From JANRIC01 sp033765345 (GTDB lineage: Bacteria > Bacteroidota > Bacteroidia > Cytophagales > Microscillaceae): 43,946 nucleotides of DNA. Each line of letters opens with the position of its first letter. Positions within the stretch are counted from its first letter, which is position 1. Both the position numbers and the translations under genes were made by a program. Below are positions 7,945-15,935 of this stretch, in pieces. The notes under the pieces are model-generated. The model ran no database searches, was not told the DNA's origin, and saw only the letters and a list, made by a program, of their open reading frames with translations. The stretch lies in the NCBI GenBank assembly GCA_033765345.1, contig JANRIC010000209.1, positions 1 to 43,946 on the forward strand. The letters are read 5' to 3'.

Positions 7945-7986
7945 AAAAAAGGAGAAATGAATAAATTTAATTTATCGACTTCTCCT
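7945..7986 (-). terminator. Intrinsic terminator after the TraR/DksA gene
   Basis: On the minus strand AGGAGAA (7986-7980) pairs with TTCTCCT (7956-7950), and an inner AT-rich stem lies between them. Six Ts follow (7950-7945). The hairpin starts 10 bp after the stop codon of the TraR/DksA gene and ends right at the annotated ATG of scpB. Confidence 0.7.
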
Positions 7987-7996
7987 GATTAAGCAA

Positions 7997-8371
7997 TTAT
8001 TCGCGGGCAAGTTTGGCCTCAATAGAATGACGGGTGTGTGGTACGGCTCTCAGGCGATCCTTAGAAATGAGCTTGCCAGTATCTACACAGATTCCATAGG
8101 TTCCGTTTTTGATGCGCACCATAGCGTACTCCAGTTGTTGGATAAACTTTTGCAAACGGGCAGCCAACTGATTCAAATTTTCTTTTTCCGCAGTATCGGC
8201 ACCATCTTCAAGCAATTTAGAGTTCCCTACGGTATCCATGACTCCTTCATCGTTGCTTTTAGTGAGGCTTTCTTTGATGTAAGCCAACTCCTCTTTTGAG
8301 TCTTTGAGTTTTTTATTGATGATTTCTTCAAATTCTTTTAATTCACTAGGAGAGTAGCGTGTTTTTTCCAT
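7997..8371 (-). CDS. TraR/DksA-family RNA polymerase-binding protein, zinc finger mostly lost
   Basis: This 124-residue protein has the DksA layout: an N-terminal helical hairpin (EEIINKKLKDSKEELAYIKE to LAARLQKFIQQLEYAMVRI) followed by a C-terminal finger region (NGTYGICVDTGKLISKDRLR, AVPHTRHSIEAKLA). DksA proteins enter the secondary channel of RNA polymerase and modulate initiation together with ppGpp. Only one of the four zinc cysteines remains (GICVD), and the others are T or absent, which is common in the Bacteroidota branch of this family. The coiled-coil tip carries acidic residues (DEGVMDTVGN, EDGADTAEKEN). It is followed by a terminator. Regulatory activity is inferred from the family. 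Confidence 0.88.
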   Translation of the reverse strand: MEKTRYSPSELKEFEEIINKKLKDSKEELAYIKESLTKSNDEGVMDTVGNSKLLEDGADTAEKENLNQLAARLQKFIQQLEYAMVRIKNGTYGICVDTGKLISKDRLRAVPHTRHSIEAKLARE

Positions 8372-8960
8372 ACAGTTCTTACATTATTGATAAATTCAGT
8401 TTATAGTTTATATATAATTGAAACTTATAAAGATATTTTTTAATTAAAGCCGGATTTATAGGTTAATTTTTCGCAAAAGTATACATAAAGCACCTAAATT
8501 AAAATTTAAAGTATTTTTATTTCCAGGCATTATGACAATCCTATAACGTATAGAAAAGACTTTAGATTTTATACTAAGATTTATATGATTTAAGAGATTT
8601 ATATGATTGATTTACCTGATTTTTAAGGATTTATAAAATCTTTTTTTGCAAACCATTTTATTTTGAGTATAAATGAAAAATTTTGTTATACTCAAACCGA
8701 AGTGGTTTTAATACAAAAACAAGATCTTTACAGGGGAGCTTTTAGCACTTAAATCATGAATAATCAAGCTAATCAATCAAGAAAACTTGCCCCGCAGGGG
8801 TCTTGTGTTTCCTAAATCACTTTAATCTGGGTATAAATAATAAAAGTATTGCTGAAAATAGGGCTTAAGGTATCTTTACAAAGTCTGCTTCTTATTATAA
8901 AAAATAAATAAAATAGCAATCATAAAAAAAACTTCCAGTTTTATCAATGGAAGTTTGGAG
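8372..8960. other. AT-rich intergenic region carrying a palindromic repeat
   Basis: No gene is seen over about 590 bp. The first 290 bp are very AT-rich, with loose direct repeats of the type GATTTATATGATT. A hairpin TTTGAGTATAA/TTATACTCAAA lies at 8662-8695. The dispersed repeat described separately occupies 8687-8835. Past it I see nothing up to the tRNA genes. Confidence 0.6.
8687..8835 (-). repeat. Copy 1 of a MITE-like palindromic repeat family
   Basis: Read on the minus strand, the copy begins TATACCCAGATTAAAGTG and ends CACTTCGGTTTGAGTATA. Once one is reverse-complemented, these ends match at 13 of 18 positions and every difference is a transition. Inside are the palindrome CCCCTGCGGGG and the phrase CTTGATTGATTAGCTTGATT. 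The first ~115 bp are nearly identical to the plus strand at 19637-19757. Confidence 0.75.
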
Positions 8961-9032
8961 TAGCCCGTAGGGGAATCGAACCCCTGTTTCAAGGATGAAA
9001 ACCTTGCGTCCTAACCCCTAGACGAACGGGCC
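8961..9032 (-). tRNA. tRNA-Glu (anticodon TTC)
   Basis: A 72-nt cloverleaf on the minus strand. The acceptor pairs GGCCCGT with ACGGGCT, with G1.U72 as is usual for bacterial tRNA-Glu, and the discriminator is A. The anticodon stem CAAGG/CCTTG encloses loop TTTTCAT with anticodon TTC. The T-arm is CAGGGGTTCGATTCCCCT. CCA is not encoded. Confidence 0.95.
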
Positions 9033-9066
9033 TAGTAATAATTTAGGTATATCTTTGTAATCTTAG

Positions 9067-9138
9067 TAGCTCGTAGGGGAATCGAACCCCTGTTTCAAGG
9101 ATGAAAACCTTGCGTCCTAACCCCTAGACGAACGAGCC
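9067..9138 (-). tRNA. tRNA-Glu (anticodon TTC), second tandem copy
   Basis: This is identical to the neighbouring tRNA-Glu except for one compensated pair in the acceptor stem (GGCTCGT with ACGAGCT instead of GGCCCGT with ACGGGCT). The spacer between the two genes is 34 bp. The anticodon TTC and discriminator A are unchanged. The pair looks like a local duplication with the acceptor pairing preserved. Confidence 0.95.
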
Positions 9139-9323
9139 TGAATTTCTACCTATCAAAATGGAATGCAAAATTAAAATCTTTTTAATTTAAAACAAATTTT
9201 TTTACAAAAAATATCTGCATAGCTCTTTTTTGATTGCGTGTATTTATACGTCTAAGGAATCCATCAATCATGAAATAAATTCAGTAAATTGCAGTCTGTT
9301 TTAGGTTTTAAAGGGTCATCATT

Positions 9324-10343
9324 ATGAATCTCACACAAAAAATAAAAGCCGCCTCCGAGCTTCATCAGGTGCTGTCGGATATGCATCAGCCGGAGTGGCA
9401 AGCGACTTTAAGAACTGCGGAGCTGGAAAATAAATGGTTTAGCCAAGAATACATTCGGGCTGCTTTGGAAGGTATCCGCCTTTTTTTGGAAGAGGAGCAA
9501 ATTCGGCAATGGCTGTCACAGTATACAAATTACTCGATACCCGTCAAAAATCCACAAAAAGTAGGGGTGATTATGGCTGGGAATATTCCTTTGGTTGGAT
9601 TTCAGGATTTCTGGCACGTATTGATGAGTGGACATATCCTACTGGCTAAAATGAGCTCGCAGGATACCGTCTTGCTCAAAAAAATTGCCCAGATATTGTG
9701 CGACATCGAGCCGGAATTCCAGAAACAAATTCATTTTGTAGATTTACTCAAAGAGGCGGATGCCTACATCGCTACTGGAAGCAACAATTCGGCGCGTTAT
9801 TTTGAGTATTATTTTGCCAAAAAACCACACATCATTCGAAAAAACCGGGCTTCATTAGGAATCCTGAAAGGCGATGAGTCAGAATCCGAACTAAAAACCC
9901 TTTCACGAGACGTTTTTATGTATTTTGGCATGGGTTGTCGGAATATTTCCAAACTGTACCTTCCCGAAGGCTACAATTTGGAAATTCTCCAGCGAGCTTT
10001 CCAGCAATGGGATTGCCTCGTTAATCATAATAAATACGGGAATAATTATGATTATAATAAGTCAATCCTGCTTATGAACCAGGAACCCTTTTTTGATACC
10101 GGGTTTTTAATTTTACAGGAAAATGCGCGATTGGTTTCGCCTGTAGCGATGATGTATTATGAATTTTACAAAAACCAAGAAGATCTGTACAATAAAATTC
10201 AGCTTCATCAGGATCAAACCCAGTTATTGACCTCAGCACAGGGCTGGTTTCCGGGAAGTATTCCTTTTGGGCAATCTCAAAAACCAAAACTTTGGGATTA
10301 TGCGGATGGAATAGATACTTTTAAATTTTTATTGGAATTGTGA
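9324..10343 (+). CDS. Acyl-CoA reductase, LuxC-like
   Basis: This 339-residue protein belongs to the LuxC-type acyl-CoA reductases within the aldehyde dehydrogenase fold, which reduce fatty acyl-CoA or acyl-protein thioesters to aldehydes using NADPH. Recognisable stretches are KVGVIMAGNIPLVGFQDFWH (cofactor-side loop), SSQDTVLLKKIAQIL, IATGSNNSARYFEYYFAKKP, IIRKNRASLGILKGDES and YFGMGCRNISKLYLPEGYN, where the cysteine of MGCRN is the likely nucleophile. The family is widespread in Bacteroidota without light production, and its physiological substrate there is unclear. A short-chain dehydrogenase gene follows after 40 bp and is probably co-transcribed, suggesting a linked carbonyl/alcohol step. 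Confidence 0.85.
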   Translation: MNLTQKIKAASELHQVLSDMHQPEWQATLRTAELENKWFSQEYIRAALEGIRLFLEEEQIRQWLSQYTNYSIPVKNPQKVGVIMAGNIPLVGFQDFWHVLMSGHILLAKMSSQDTVLLKKIAQILCDIEPEFQKQIHFVDLLKEADAYIATGSNNSARYFEYYFAKKPHIIRKNRASLGILKGDESESELKTLSRDVFMYFGMGCRNISKLYLPEGYNLEILQRAFQQWDCLVNHNKYGNNYDYNKSILLMNQEPFFDTGFLILQENARLVSPVAMMYYEFYKNQEDLYNKIQLHQDQTQLLTSAQGWFPGSIPFGQSQKPKLWDYADGIDTFKFLLEL

Positions 10344-10383
10344 TTTTTAAGACCTAAATTTCGATTAGTCAATTAAAAAAAAT

Positions 10384-11178
10384 ATGAACTTAGATCTTAT
10401 TGGTAAAAAAGCCTTTGTGTGTGGAAGCTCGCAGGGCATCGGAAGGGCAGCAGCTATTGAGTTGGCACTTCTGGGGGCAAATGTCACGCTGATTGCCCGC
10501 AATGAACCCCGCCTCAAAACCGTACAGGAAGTGTTGGATACTTCAAGAGGGCAGGAGCACGATTTTATCCTGGCAGATTTTAATGATCCTCAAAACCTTC
10601 AGGATCAAATCATACAGTATGGGCAAAACCATAACCTCCACGAAGCCCATATTTTAATCAATAATACTGGAGGACCTCCGGGCGGAAATATCCTCCATGC
10701 TGATGAAGAAGAATTCAAACAGGCTTTCTCCAATCACTTGATTTGCAATCATTTACTGGTTCAAACACTGGTACCTTTGATGAAGCAGGCACAATACGGA
10801 AGAATTATCAATATTATCTCTACTTCCGTAAAAGAACCTCTGGCAGGACTGGGAGTCTCCAATACTACACGTTGGGCTGTAGCCGCCTGGGCCAAAACCC
10901 TGGCCACGGAGCTGGGTTCTTTTGGAATTACAGTTAATAATGTACTGCCTGGGTATACCCGTACCGTTCGCCTTGAATCAATTGTAGATGATCGTGCCCG
11001 CAAAAGCGGTAAAACCATAGAAGAAATTGAGCAAGAGTTTATACAAACTATTCCTGCTGGGCGTTTTGGAGATGCAAAAGAAGTAGGAGCAGCGATTGCC
11101 TTTTTGGCCAGCCCTGCGGCAGCTTATATCAATGGCATCAACCTGCCCGTAGACGGCGGGCGTACCAAAAGCCTTTAA
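10384..11178 (+). CDS. Short-chain dehydrogenase/reductase family protein with altered catalytic motif
   Basis: This 264-residue Rossmann-fold protein resembles FabG-type reductases. The cofactor site GSSQGIGRAAA (about 14-24) is intact, and NNTGGPPGG replaces the usual NNAG. The C-terminal PVDGG-type end (LPVDGGRTKSL) is present. In the active site the serine-bearing strand (INIISTSVKEP) is there, but YxxxK is replaced: aligned with FabG, the tyrosine is Ser and the lysine is Arg (VSNTTRWAVAAWAKTLA). A subgroup of SDR proteins with this change is known; whether its members catalyse the standard reaction is not settled. The gene follows the acyl-CoA reductase by 40 bp and is closed by a strong terminator. 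Confidence 0.85.
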   Translation: MNLDLIGKKAFVCGSSQGIGRAAAIELALLGANVTLIARNEPRLKTVQEVLDTSRGQEHDFILADFNDPQNLQDQIIQYGQNHNLHEAHILINNTGGPPGGNILHADEEEFKQAFSNHLICNHLLVQTLVPLMKQAQYGRIINIISTSVKEPLAGLGVSNTTRWAVAAWAKTLATELGSFGITVNNVLPGYTRTVRLESIVDDRARKSGKTIEEIEQEFIQTIPAGRFGDAKEVGAAIAFLASPAAAYINGINLPVDGGRTKSL

Positions 11179-11194
11179 ACAGGAAAACATTTCT

Positions 11195-11241
11195 AAAAAA
11201 AGCTGCGATTCTGAAAAAATTTCAGAATCGCAGCTTTTTTT
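11195..11241 (+). terminator. Strong intrinsic terminator after the SDR gene
   Basis: AGCTGCGATTCTGAAA pairs with TTTCAGAATCGCAGCT, a perfect 16-bp stem with a very short loop. It is flanked by an A-tract before and a T-tract after, so it could work in both directions. It starts 17 bp after the stop codon. Confidence 0.92.
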
Positions 11242-11351
11242 AGCCCTACCCTTATTTTGGTCGTGTTCAAAGTCTTTTTTGATCATTCAGGTTAATATTT
11301 TCTGCTGATTATGTGTATTATTTAACTTATTTTTTAATAAGAGGGGTAACA

Positions 11352-11404
11352 TTTATCATTTTTTATTCACACTGATATAAAGGTGACATATAAAAAATGA
11401 TAAA
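11352..11404 (+). promoter_or_regulatory. 15-bp inverted repeat just before the first envelope gene
   Basis: TTTATCATTTTTTAT (11352-11366) and ATAAAAAATGATAAA (11390-11404) are perfectly complementary, with a 23-nt spacer. The right arm ends 3 bp before the ATG at 11408. In RNA this hairpin would cover the ribosome landing site; in DNA it could be an operator. It has no T-tract at the right place for a terminator. Confidence 0.6.
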
Positions 11405-11407
11405 ACA

Positions 11408-12733
11408 ATGTGTTTCTTAAAAATTCAATTAAAAATCAGAAGAAGCTATATTCAGGTATTTAGCTTATCTATCTTGTTCACGCTATTCTTGCTGAGTATC
11501 ATTCATCCCAAACTTAAAGCTCAGGATAATGAAAGCTATGCCAAGATTTTCATCTACTTTCCGGATGCAGGTAAAAAGGCAGTTTTACAGACTATTTATT
11601 TCAATGAAAAAAAGATTGAAACACTAGGAAGTAAAGAAAAACTGGTTTTTAACATGTATTCTGAAGGTTCATTGACAATCACTTCAATTATTGGAAGTGC
11701 TTATGTAAAACCAAGCCCAACAGCCGCTAATACGCGCACAGTTACCGTGGCAAAGGGTAAGTCTTATTATTTCGAGTTGGATTATAAAGGAGCAATTGAG
11801 TACCTCATTAGTCCTAAAACCGGAGAAGAAAATTTCGCAGATCCCAAAAAACTTTTGAGCGAAGTGAAGTCTCTCTTTGAAGACCCGAATAATCCGATTC
11901 CTAGCTTAAGTATTGAAAAAGAAATAGTTCGTCAAAGAAAAGTTTTTGAAAAAACAAAAGAAGAAATTATTGCCAAGGAGAAAGAAATTCAAAAACAGAT
12001 TGATGATTATTTTGCAGATCTCAAAAAAGACGCACAACTCGCCGAAGGTGTACATCCAAGCGTGAGCGTCCGAATTGAAGAAGACACTCCCATTCGGGGA
12101 AGAATGCGCTACAATCTAAGAGCCGTATATAGCTATGAAGTAGCAGAACAAGGCGTAAAAGCCGAGCTGGCACACTATCCTTCAGGCAAATACCAACTTC
12201 CTACTTCTGCGGCTGCCAAAGCAACCACACAGGCTATGAAGACAACTATTGAAAAATACCTGACCGATTATTTTGAACCTGGGAGTACAGTGCATATTTG
12301 GATTACAGGCTCTGCGGATGCCATGCCTATTGTGAGTAAACTCTATTATGAGGGTGAATATGGGGCATTAGAAGCAGAAGAAGTGTATTTATCCAATAAT
12401 TATCAAAGTACTCAAGTAGGGGTAGTGATTGACAGTACCTTAGAAGCTCAGGCAGAAAACCAAGAATCTCAAAGTACTGAAAAATCTCAGAATCTGGTGA
12501 ATAAGCTACCGAAAATCTTAGTATCCCTCCAAAAAGGAAACTTGATCAAGACAAATGAGCAACTCGCTTTTTTAAGAACCTTTGGCATTCGGGATTTTGT
12601 AGGAGGACAAATCAAGCCCTTTGCACACACACGCAATCTGTTTGAACATCGAGCCAAAGTAGAAGGCTTAGGAAGCCACTTCCGAAAGGTGATCATTGAA
12701 CTTCAGGTAAAAGATGTTCTAAGAAATCGCTAA
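11408..12733 (+). CDS. Secreted envelope protein with DUF2846-like and OmpA-like regions
   Basis: The protein has 441 residues. A signal peptide with a long hydrophobic core (VFSLSILFTLFLLSIIH, ending LKAQ) opens it. Residues from about 43 to 145 form a beta-rich domain (IYFNEKKIETLGSKEKLVF, YSEGSLTITS, KGKSYYFELDYKG). A charged coiled-coil-like stretch follows at about 165-215 (SLSIEKEIVRQRKVFEKTKE). The C-terminal half has an OmpA-like element (STVHIWITGSADAMPIV) and ends FRKVIIELQVKDVL, as peptidoglycan-binding OmpA domains do, but with a large divergent insert. The N-terminal domain also occurs at the C-terminus of the next gene's product. It is probably an envelope protein; the molecular role is unknown. 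Confidence 0.7.
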   Translation: MCFLKIQLKIRRSYIQVFSLSILFTLFLLSIIHPKLKAQDNESYAKIFIYFPDAGKKAVLQTIYFNEKKIETLGSKEKLVFNMYSEGSLTITSIIGSAYVKPSPTAANTRTVTVAKGKSYYFELDYKGAIEYLISPKTGEENFADPKKLLSEVKSLFEDPNNPIPSLSIEKEIVRQRKVFEKTKEEIIAKEKEIQKQIDDYFADLKKDAQLAEGVHPSVSVRIEEDTPIRGRMRYNLRAVYSYEVAEQGVKAELAHYPSGKYQLPTSAAAKATTQAMKTTIEKYLTDYFEPGSTVHIWITGSADAMPIVSKLYYEGEYGALEAEEVYLSNNYQSTQVGVVIDSTLEAQAENQESQSTEKSQNLVNKLPKILVSLQKGNLIKTNEQLAFLRTFGIRDFVGGQIKPFAHTRNLFEHRAKVEGLGSHFRKVIIELQVKDVLRNR

Positions 12734-12771
12734 AAAATTCTCTCCAATTTAAATTAAATAACTCAAAAATT

Positions 12772-14664
12772 ATGAATATGAAATCTAAATTCTTTTGGCT
12801 TTTAATCACGTTTATATTGAGTAATCTGACAATGATACAAGCGCAAAAATTCAAACGAGATCGGGTGGATATTCGTCATGTGCTTCTACCACTTAAAAAA
12901 TTGCCGGATAATATCGAGACTTATTCCGCCCACATCAATACATTGAATACATCCTACGGGAATGTCCTGGGTACACAAAATGACCTTTTGAAGTTTACGC
13001 TCAATGGTTATCATAAATTGCAGGCAAATGCAGACTTGACTATTGAAGCTCACATTCGAGAAGGCTTGATACTTAATGGGATAGATGCCTACTATACCAA
13101 AGAAAGCTATAAGAAGGATAAAGATGCTCCTGAAATACCTTATTATGCTTACCATTATACAGTATCTTATTATACACCAGGCATTGATCTGAAAGTCACG
13201 GGAAAAAGTGGAGAAAATATTTATACAGGTACCTTTGGTGCTCAAAAGCTGACCAATAAGTTTAGTAACGGCACAAGCTATTCTACGGCCTACAAAAGTG
13301 AGTCTGCTCTAGTAAGTGCTTGGGCTAATCAAAAAAACAGCTTTTTAAGAGACATAGAAATAAATGCCCATCAGTCCACAATCAATACTATTTCTGCTTT
13401 ATTGAGTAGTTATTGTTTACAGGTTGGTCTGGAAGAAGCCGCGATGCGATATGTAGCCAGTAGTAAAAACGAAAACTTTGATGATGTCAATGAGCCGCTA
13501 ACCTACTTCAAACAGTCCGTTTCTTTTATTCAAACCGACAGAATAGAAAAAATAAACAAGCTTGTTCAGCCTGATTATGAAAAAAGGGTAGAAACCATGA
13601 AAAAAGCCATTGCGCTTTGGGAGGCGATTATGGAAAAAATTGACTATGAAGACAAAAAAGCGCGACTCGATGCAGAAGTTGCCCGACACATAAGTTTTAA
13701 CCTAGCAAATGCTTATCTATGGATCAATGACTTTGAAAAAGCCAAACAATACCTCCAGGTGCGTAATGATGACACCGACCGAACGGATGTCAAAATTGCG
13801 ACTGGTATTAAAAAATTGGCAGAGCTGATCGCTGACCTAGAGACCCGGTATCGCTTTAATAGTTGGCGTCCGATTCTTTTAGTCAATGACGCACCCTTTC
13901 AAGAACCCATTGAGAAACCTCTAAATAATGGCGCCGGTTCTTCAGGCAATATTCCCAATAGAACGAACAATGGACTTCCAACTAATAATGCCCCAAACTT
14001 TACAAATACGAATATCTCCACTTCAGACAATACGGTGGCTAGGGAAAGTAACCTTGCAGAAGATAATTCAACGGATAAGTTTCCTGAAAAACAAGGAAAT
14101 GAACCTAATGAAGAGCAACTTCTGGCAGATTTTCAGCCTAAGATTGAAAAAGGAAAACCTTCCTTTGTACATATCTACAGACCCAAGTTTATAATCAATA
14201 AAGGAGTAGATTATATCATTTATTTCAACGGTATGCCCATCCATTATATTGGAGATGGTGAAAGGTTAAGTTTTCAATTATACTCAGAGGGAGTACTTCA
14301 GGTAGAGATTGCCAAAGGTTATGGTGCTAGAATCAATCACGACAAGTCCAAGTTGGATTATGAAAGCTTTTCCAAGAATCGGGTGAGTAAAAAAGAGGGA
14401 GGACTTATCTCTGTCAATCAATCTGGTACCATCAATCTGAAGGCTGAAAATCATTACTATTTCAAGGTGGATTCCAAACTAGGCAAACTAAAATTTGATG
14501 AGGAGGCAGAAGGCAAAGCAGCCCTCGATGATGATGATAAATACAGTGGACACCTTATTCTGGTGGAGGAAATTGTTGAAAAGCCCATTCCAGGACTGAG
14601 CATTTCTGAAGAAATTGGCAGGCAAAAAGAAGCACACCTCAAAGCAAAGAGTGAGAAGAAATAA
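12772..14664 (+). CDS. Large secreted protein with a C-terminal domain shared with its upstream neighbour
   Basis: The protein has 630 residues with a signal peptide (MKSKFFWLLITFILSN, ending MIQAQ). The first ~215 residues are tyrosine-rich beta structure. The middle (about 265-365) is helical and may hold TPR-like units (RHISFNLANAYLWINDFEKA). A low-complexity N/T/S-rich linker spans about 385-440. From about 463 onward comes a domain (SFVHIYRPKFIINKGVDYII, YFNGMPIHYIGDGERLSFQ, LYSEGVLQVEI, NHYYFKVDSKLGKLKF, PGLSISEEIGRQKEAHLK) that parallels residues 43-190 of the preceding protein and resembles DUF2846. The gene starts 38 bp after its neighbour and ends at a terminator, so the two form a transcription unit. 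Confidence 0.7.
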   Translation: MNMKSKFFWLLITFILSNLTMIQAQKFKRDRVDIRHVLLPLKKLPDNIETYSAHINTLNTSYGNVLGTQNDLLKFTLNGYHKLQANADLTIEAHIREGLILNGIDAYYTKESYKKDKDAPEIPYYAYHYTVSYYTPGIDLKVTGKSGENIYTGTFGAQKLTNKFSNGTSYSTAYKSESALVSAWANQKNSFLRDIEINAHQSTINTISALLSSYCLQVGLEEAAMRYVASSKNENFDDVNEPLTYFKQSVSFIQTDRIEKINKLVQPDYEKRVETMKKAIALWEAIMEKIDYEDKKARLDAEVARHISFNLANAYLWINDFEKAKQYLQVRNDDTDRTDVKIATGIKKLAELIADLETRYRFNSWRPILLVNDAPFQEPIEKPLNNGAGSSGNIPNRTNNGLPTNNAPNFTNTNISTSDNTVARESNLAEDNSTDKFPEKQGNEPNEEQLLADFQPKIEKGKPSFVHIYRPKFIINKGVDYIIYFNGMPIHYIGDGERLSFQLYSEGVLQVEIAKGYGARINHDKSKLDYESFSKNRVSKKEGGLISVNQSGTINLKAENHYYFKVDSKLGKLKFDEEAEGKAALDDDDKYSGHLILVEEIVEKPIPGLSISEEIGRQKEAHLKAKSEKK

Positions 14665-14692
14665 ACTCCTTTGTTTTATGTGTCCCTTGGTA

Positions 14693-14727
14693 AAATTCCG
14701 GAGTCAATTGACCCGGAATTTCTTTTA
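14693..14727 (+). terminator. Intrinsic terminator after the two envelope genes
   Basis: AAATTCCGG (14693-14701) pairs perfectly with CCGGAATTT (14713-14721). The loop holds the small palindrome GTCAATTGAC. TCTTTTAT follows. It lies 28 bp after the stop codon. Confidence 0.75.
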
Positions 14728-14878
14728 TAAAAAATATTACAAATGTTTTGTACTCTCTCAAAATATCCAAAAAATTCCAAGAAAAAATTCCCTCTTACCA
14801 GTAACATTGACCCATTTTCTACACTGACAATTAGAAACCAATTAAAAAGCGGATGCCGAAAAGCTTTAAACAGAGTAG

Positions 14879-15826
14879 GTGTTTTTATCAAACAATAGAA
14901 TTATGCTAAGGCCAATTTCAATGATTTTTCTAATTGTATGTGTATCATCTGTATGGAATCTTAATGCACAAAATCTGGTAGCCATTTCACAGTTGAATGC
15001 CCCGCAAAGGTTGATCCAATCCAACCCATTCCAGTTTCAGGATGCAGGCGGCTTTTCACAAAACATAGGCAAAACCTCTGGAAGTGATTTAAAAACCCTT
15101 CAAGTGAAAGAATTGTCCGATTCCTATATCAGCATTTATCTCCTGGGAGGTGTTCAGCCGATCAGCACGGATGGTTCTAACATGTCGCTGAGTTATATAG
15201 ATGAATCACCCAGCCAGGATAATCTATCGGTCACCAAAATAATTGAAGAAGGTAACAGTGGATTGGGGGCTAATCTGGGTGTGGAATTTGGGAATTACAA
15301 AGGTTGGCACGGAGAACTAAGCTTAAGTGCTGCTTTTGGGAAAGCTGATCGCTTGGGAATAGACGTTGGAGGCGGGTATAATTTTTCTATAGGTAAGCGT
15401 TTTGTACTACGCCCTGTGCTAGGGTTTTCGTTCGGCTCTGCCATGTTTAATATGGGGGATCTGAACAACAACGATCTTTTTATCCAAATTAACGACACTC
15501 AATTCTACGACGAAAACGTAAGCGTACAGCTAAGAGCCAGAGAGTATGGATTAAGACCAAGAGCAGATATGCTTTTTAGAATCAGTAATAAAATAAATAT
15601 CCGTGCCTACGCGGCTTATTTCCTTGGCTTGGGGCAAGGCACTCCTTTCTTACGATTCTCAGGCTCTAACGACGGAAGTGGAGAGTCTACCACGCTTGTT
15701 GAAAAAGAGAATATTACAGAAAGCAATGTTACATTTAGCATCGGCGATCAACAGACAACCAAGCTGCCAATTGATTTTGATGGTTTTCAGTTTGGATTGG
15801 GCTTGAGCTTCAATTTAGGCAAATAA
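14879..15826 (+). CDS. Outer-membrane beta-barrel protein
   Basis: The gene encodes up to 315 residues. The first ATG gives MFLSNNRIMLRPISMIFLIV; the methionine at residue 9 (start at 14903) gives a more typical signal peptide (MLRPISMIFLIVCVSSVWNL, ending NAQ). The mature protein alternates hydrophobic and polar residues as in porin-like barrels, e.g. LGANLGVEFGNYKGWHGELS, GIDVGGGYNFSIGKRFVLRP and NIRAYAAYFLGLGQG. It ends GFQFGLGLSFNLGK, a barrel-closing strand. It sits between a terminator upstream and another downstream, so it is probably transcribed alone. No ligand or partner can be read from the sequence. Barrels of this kind are common in Bacteroidota envelopes. Confidence 0.75.
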   Translation: MFLSNNRIMLRPISMIFLIVCVSSVWNLNAQNLVAISQLNAPQRLIQSNPFQFQDAGGFSQNIGKTSGSDLKTLQVKELSDSYISIYLLGGVQPISTDGSNMSLSYIDESPSQDNLSVTKIIEEGNSGLGANLGVEFGNYKGWHGELSLSAAFGKADRLGIDVGGGYNFSIGKRFVLRPVLGFSFGSAMFNMGDLNNNDLFIQINDTQFYDENVSVQLRAREYGLRPRADMLFRISNKINIRAYAAYFLGLGQGTPFLRFSGSNDGSGESTTLVEKENITESNVTFSIGDQQTTKLPIDFDGFQFGLGLSFNLGK

Positions 15827-15856
15827 GTTCTTTTTAGATGCTCAATTATCGTGATA

Positions 15857-15885
15857 AACTCCCCCGTTTTTCGGGTGGGGTTTTC
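15857..15885 (+). terminator. Terminator-like hairpin after the beta-barrel gene
   Basis: AACTCCCCCG and CGGGTGGGGTT form an imperfect GC-rich stem around TTTT, followed by TTTT. It lies 31 bp after the stop and 50 bp before the caspase-like gene, separating the barrel gene from the next operon. Confidence 0.6.
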
Positions 15886-15935
15886 TGAATTTTTAAAGAT
15901 ATAGTTCAATATGTTTCTTTTAAATACAAAGTGTT

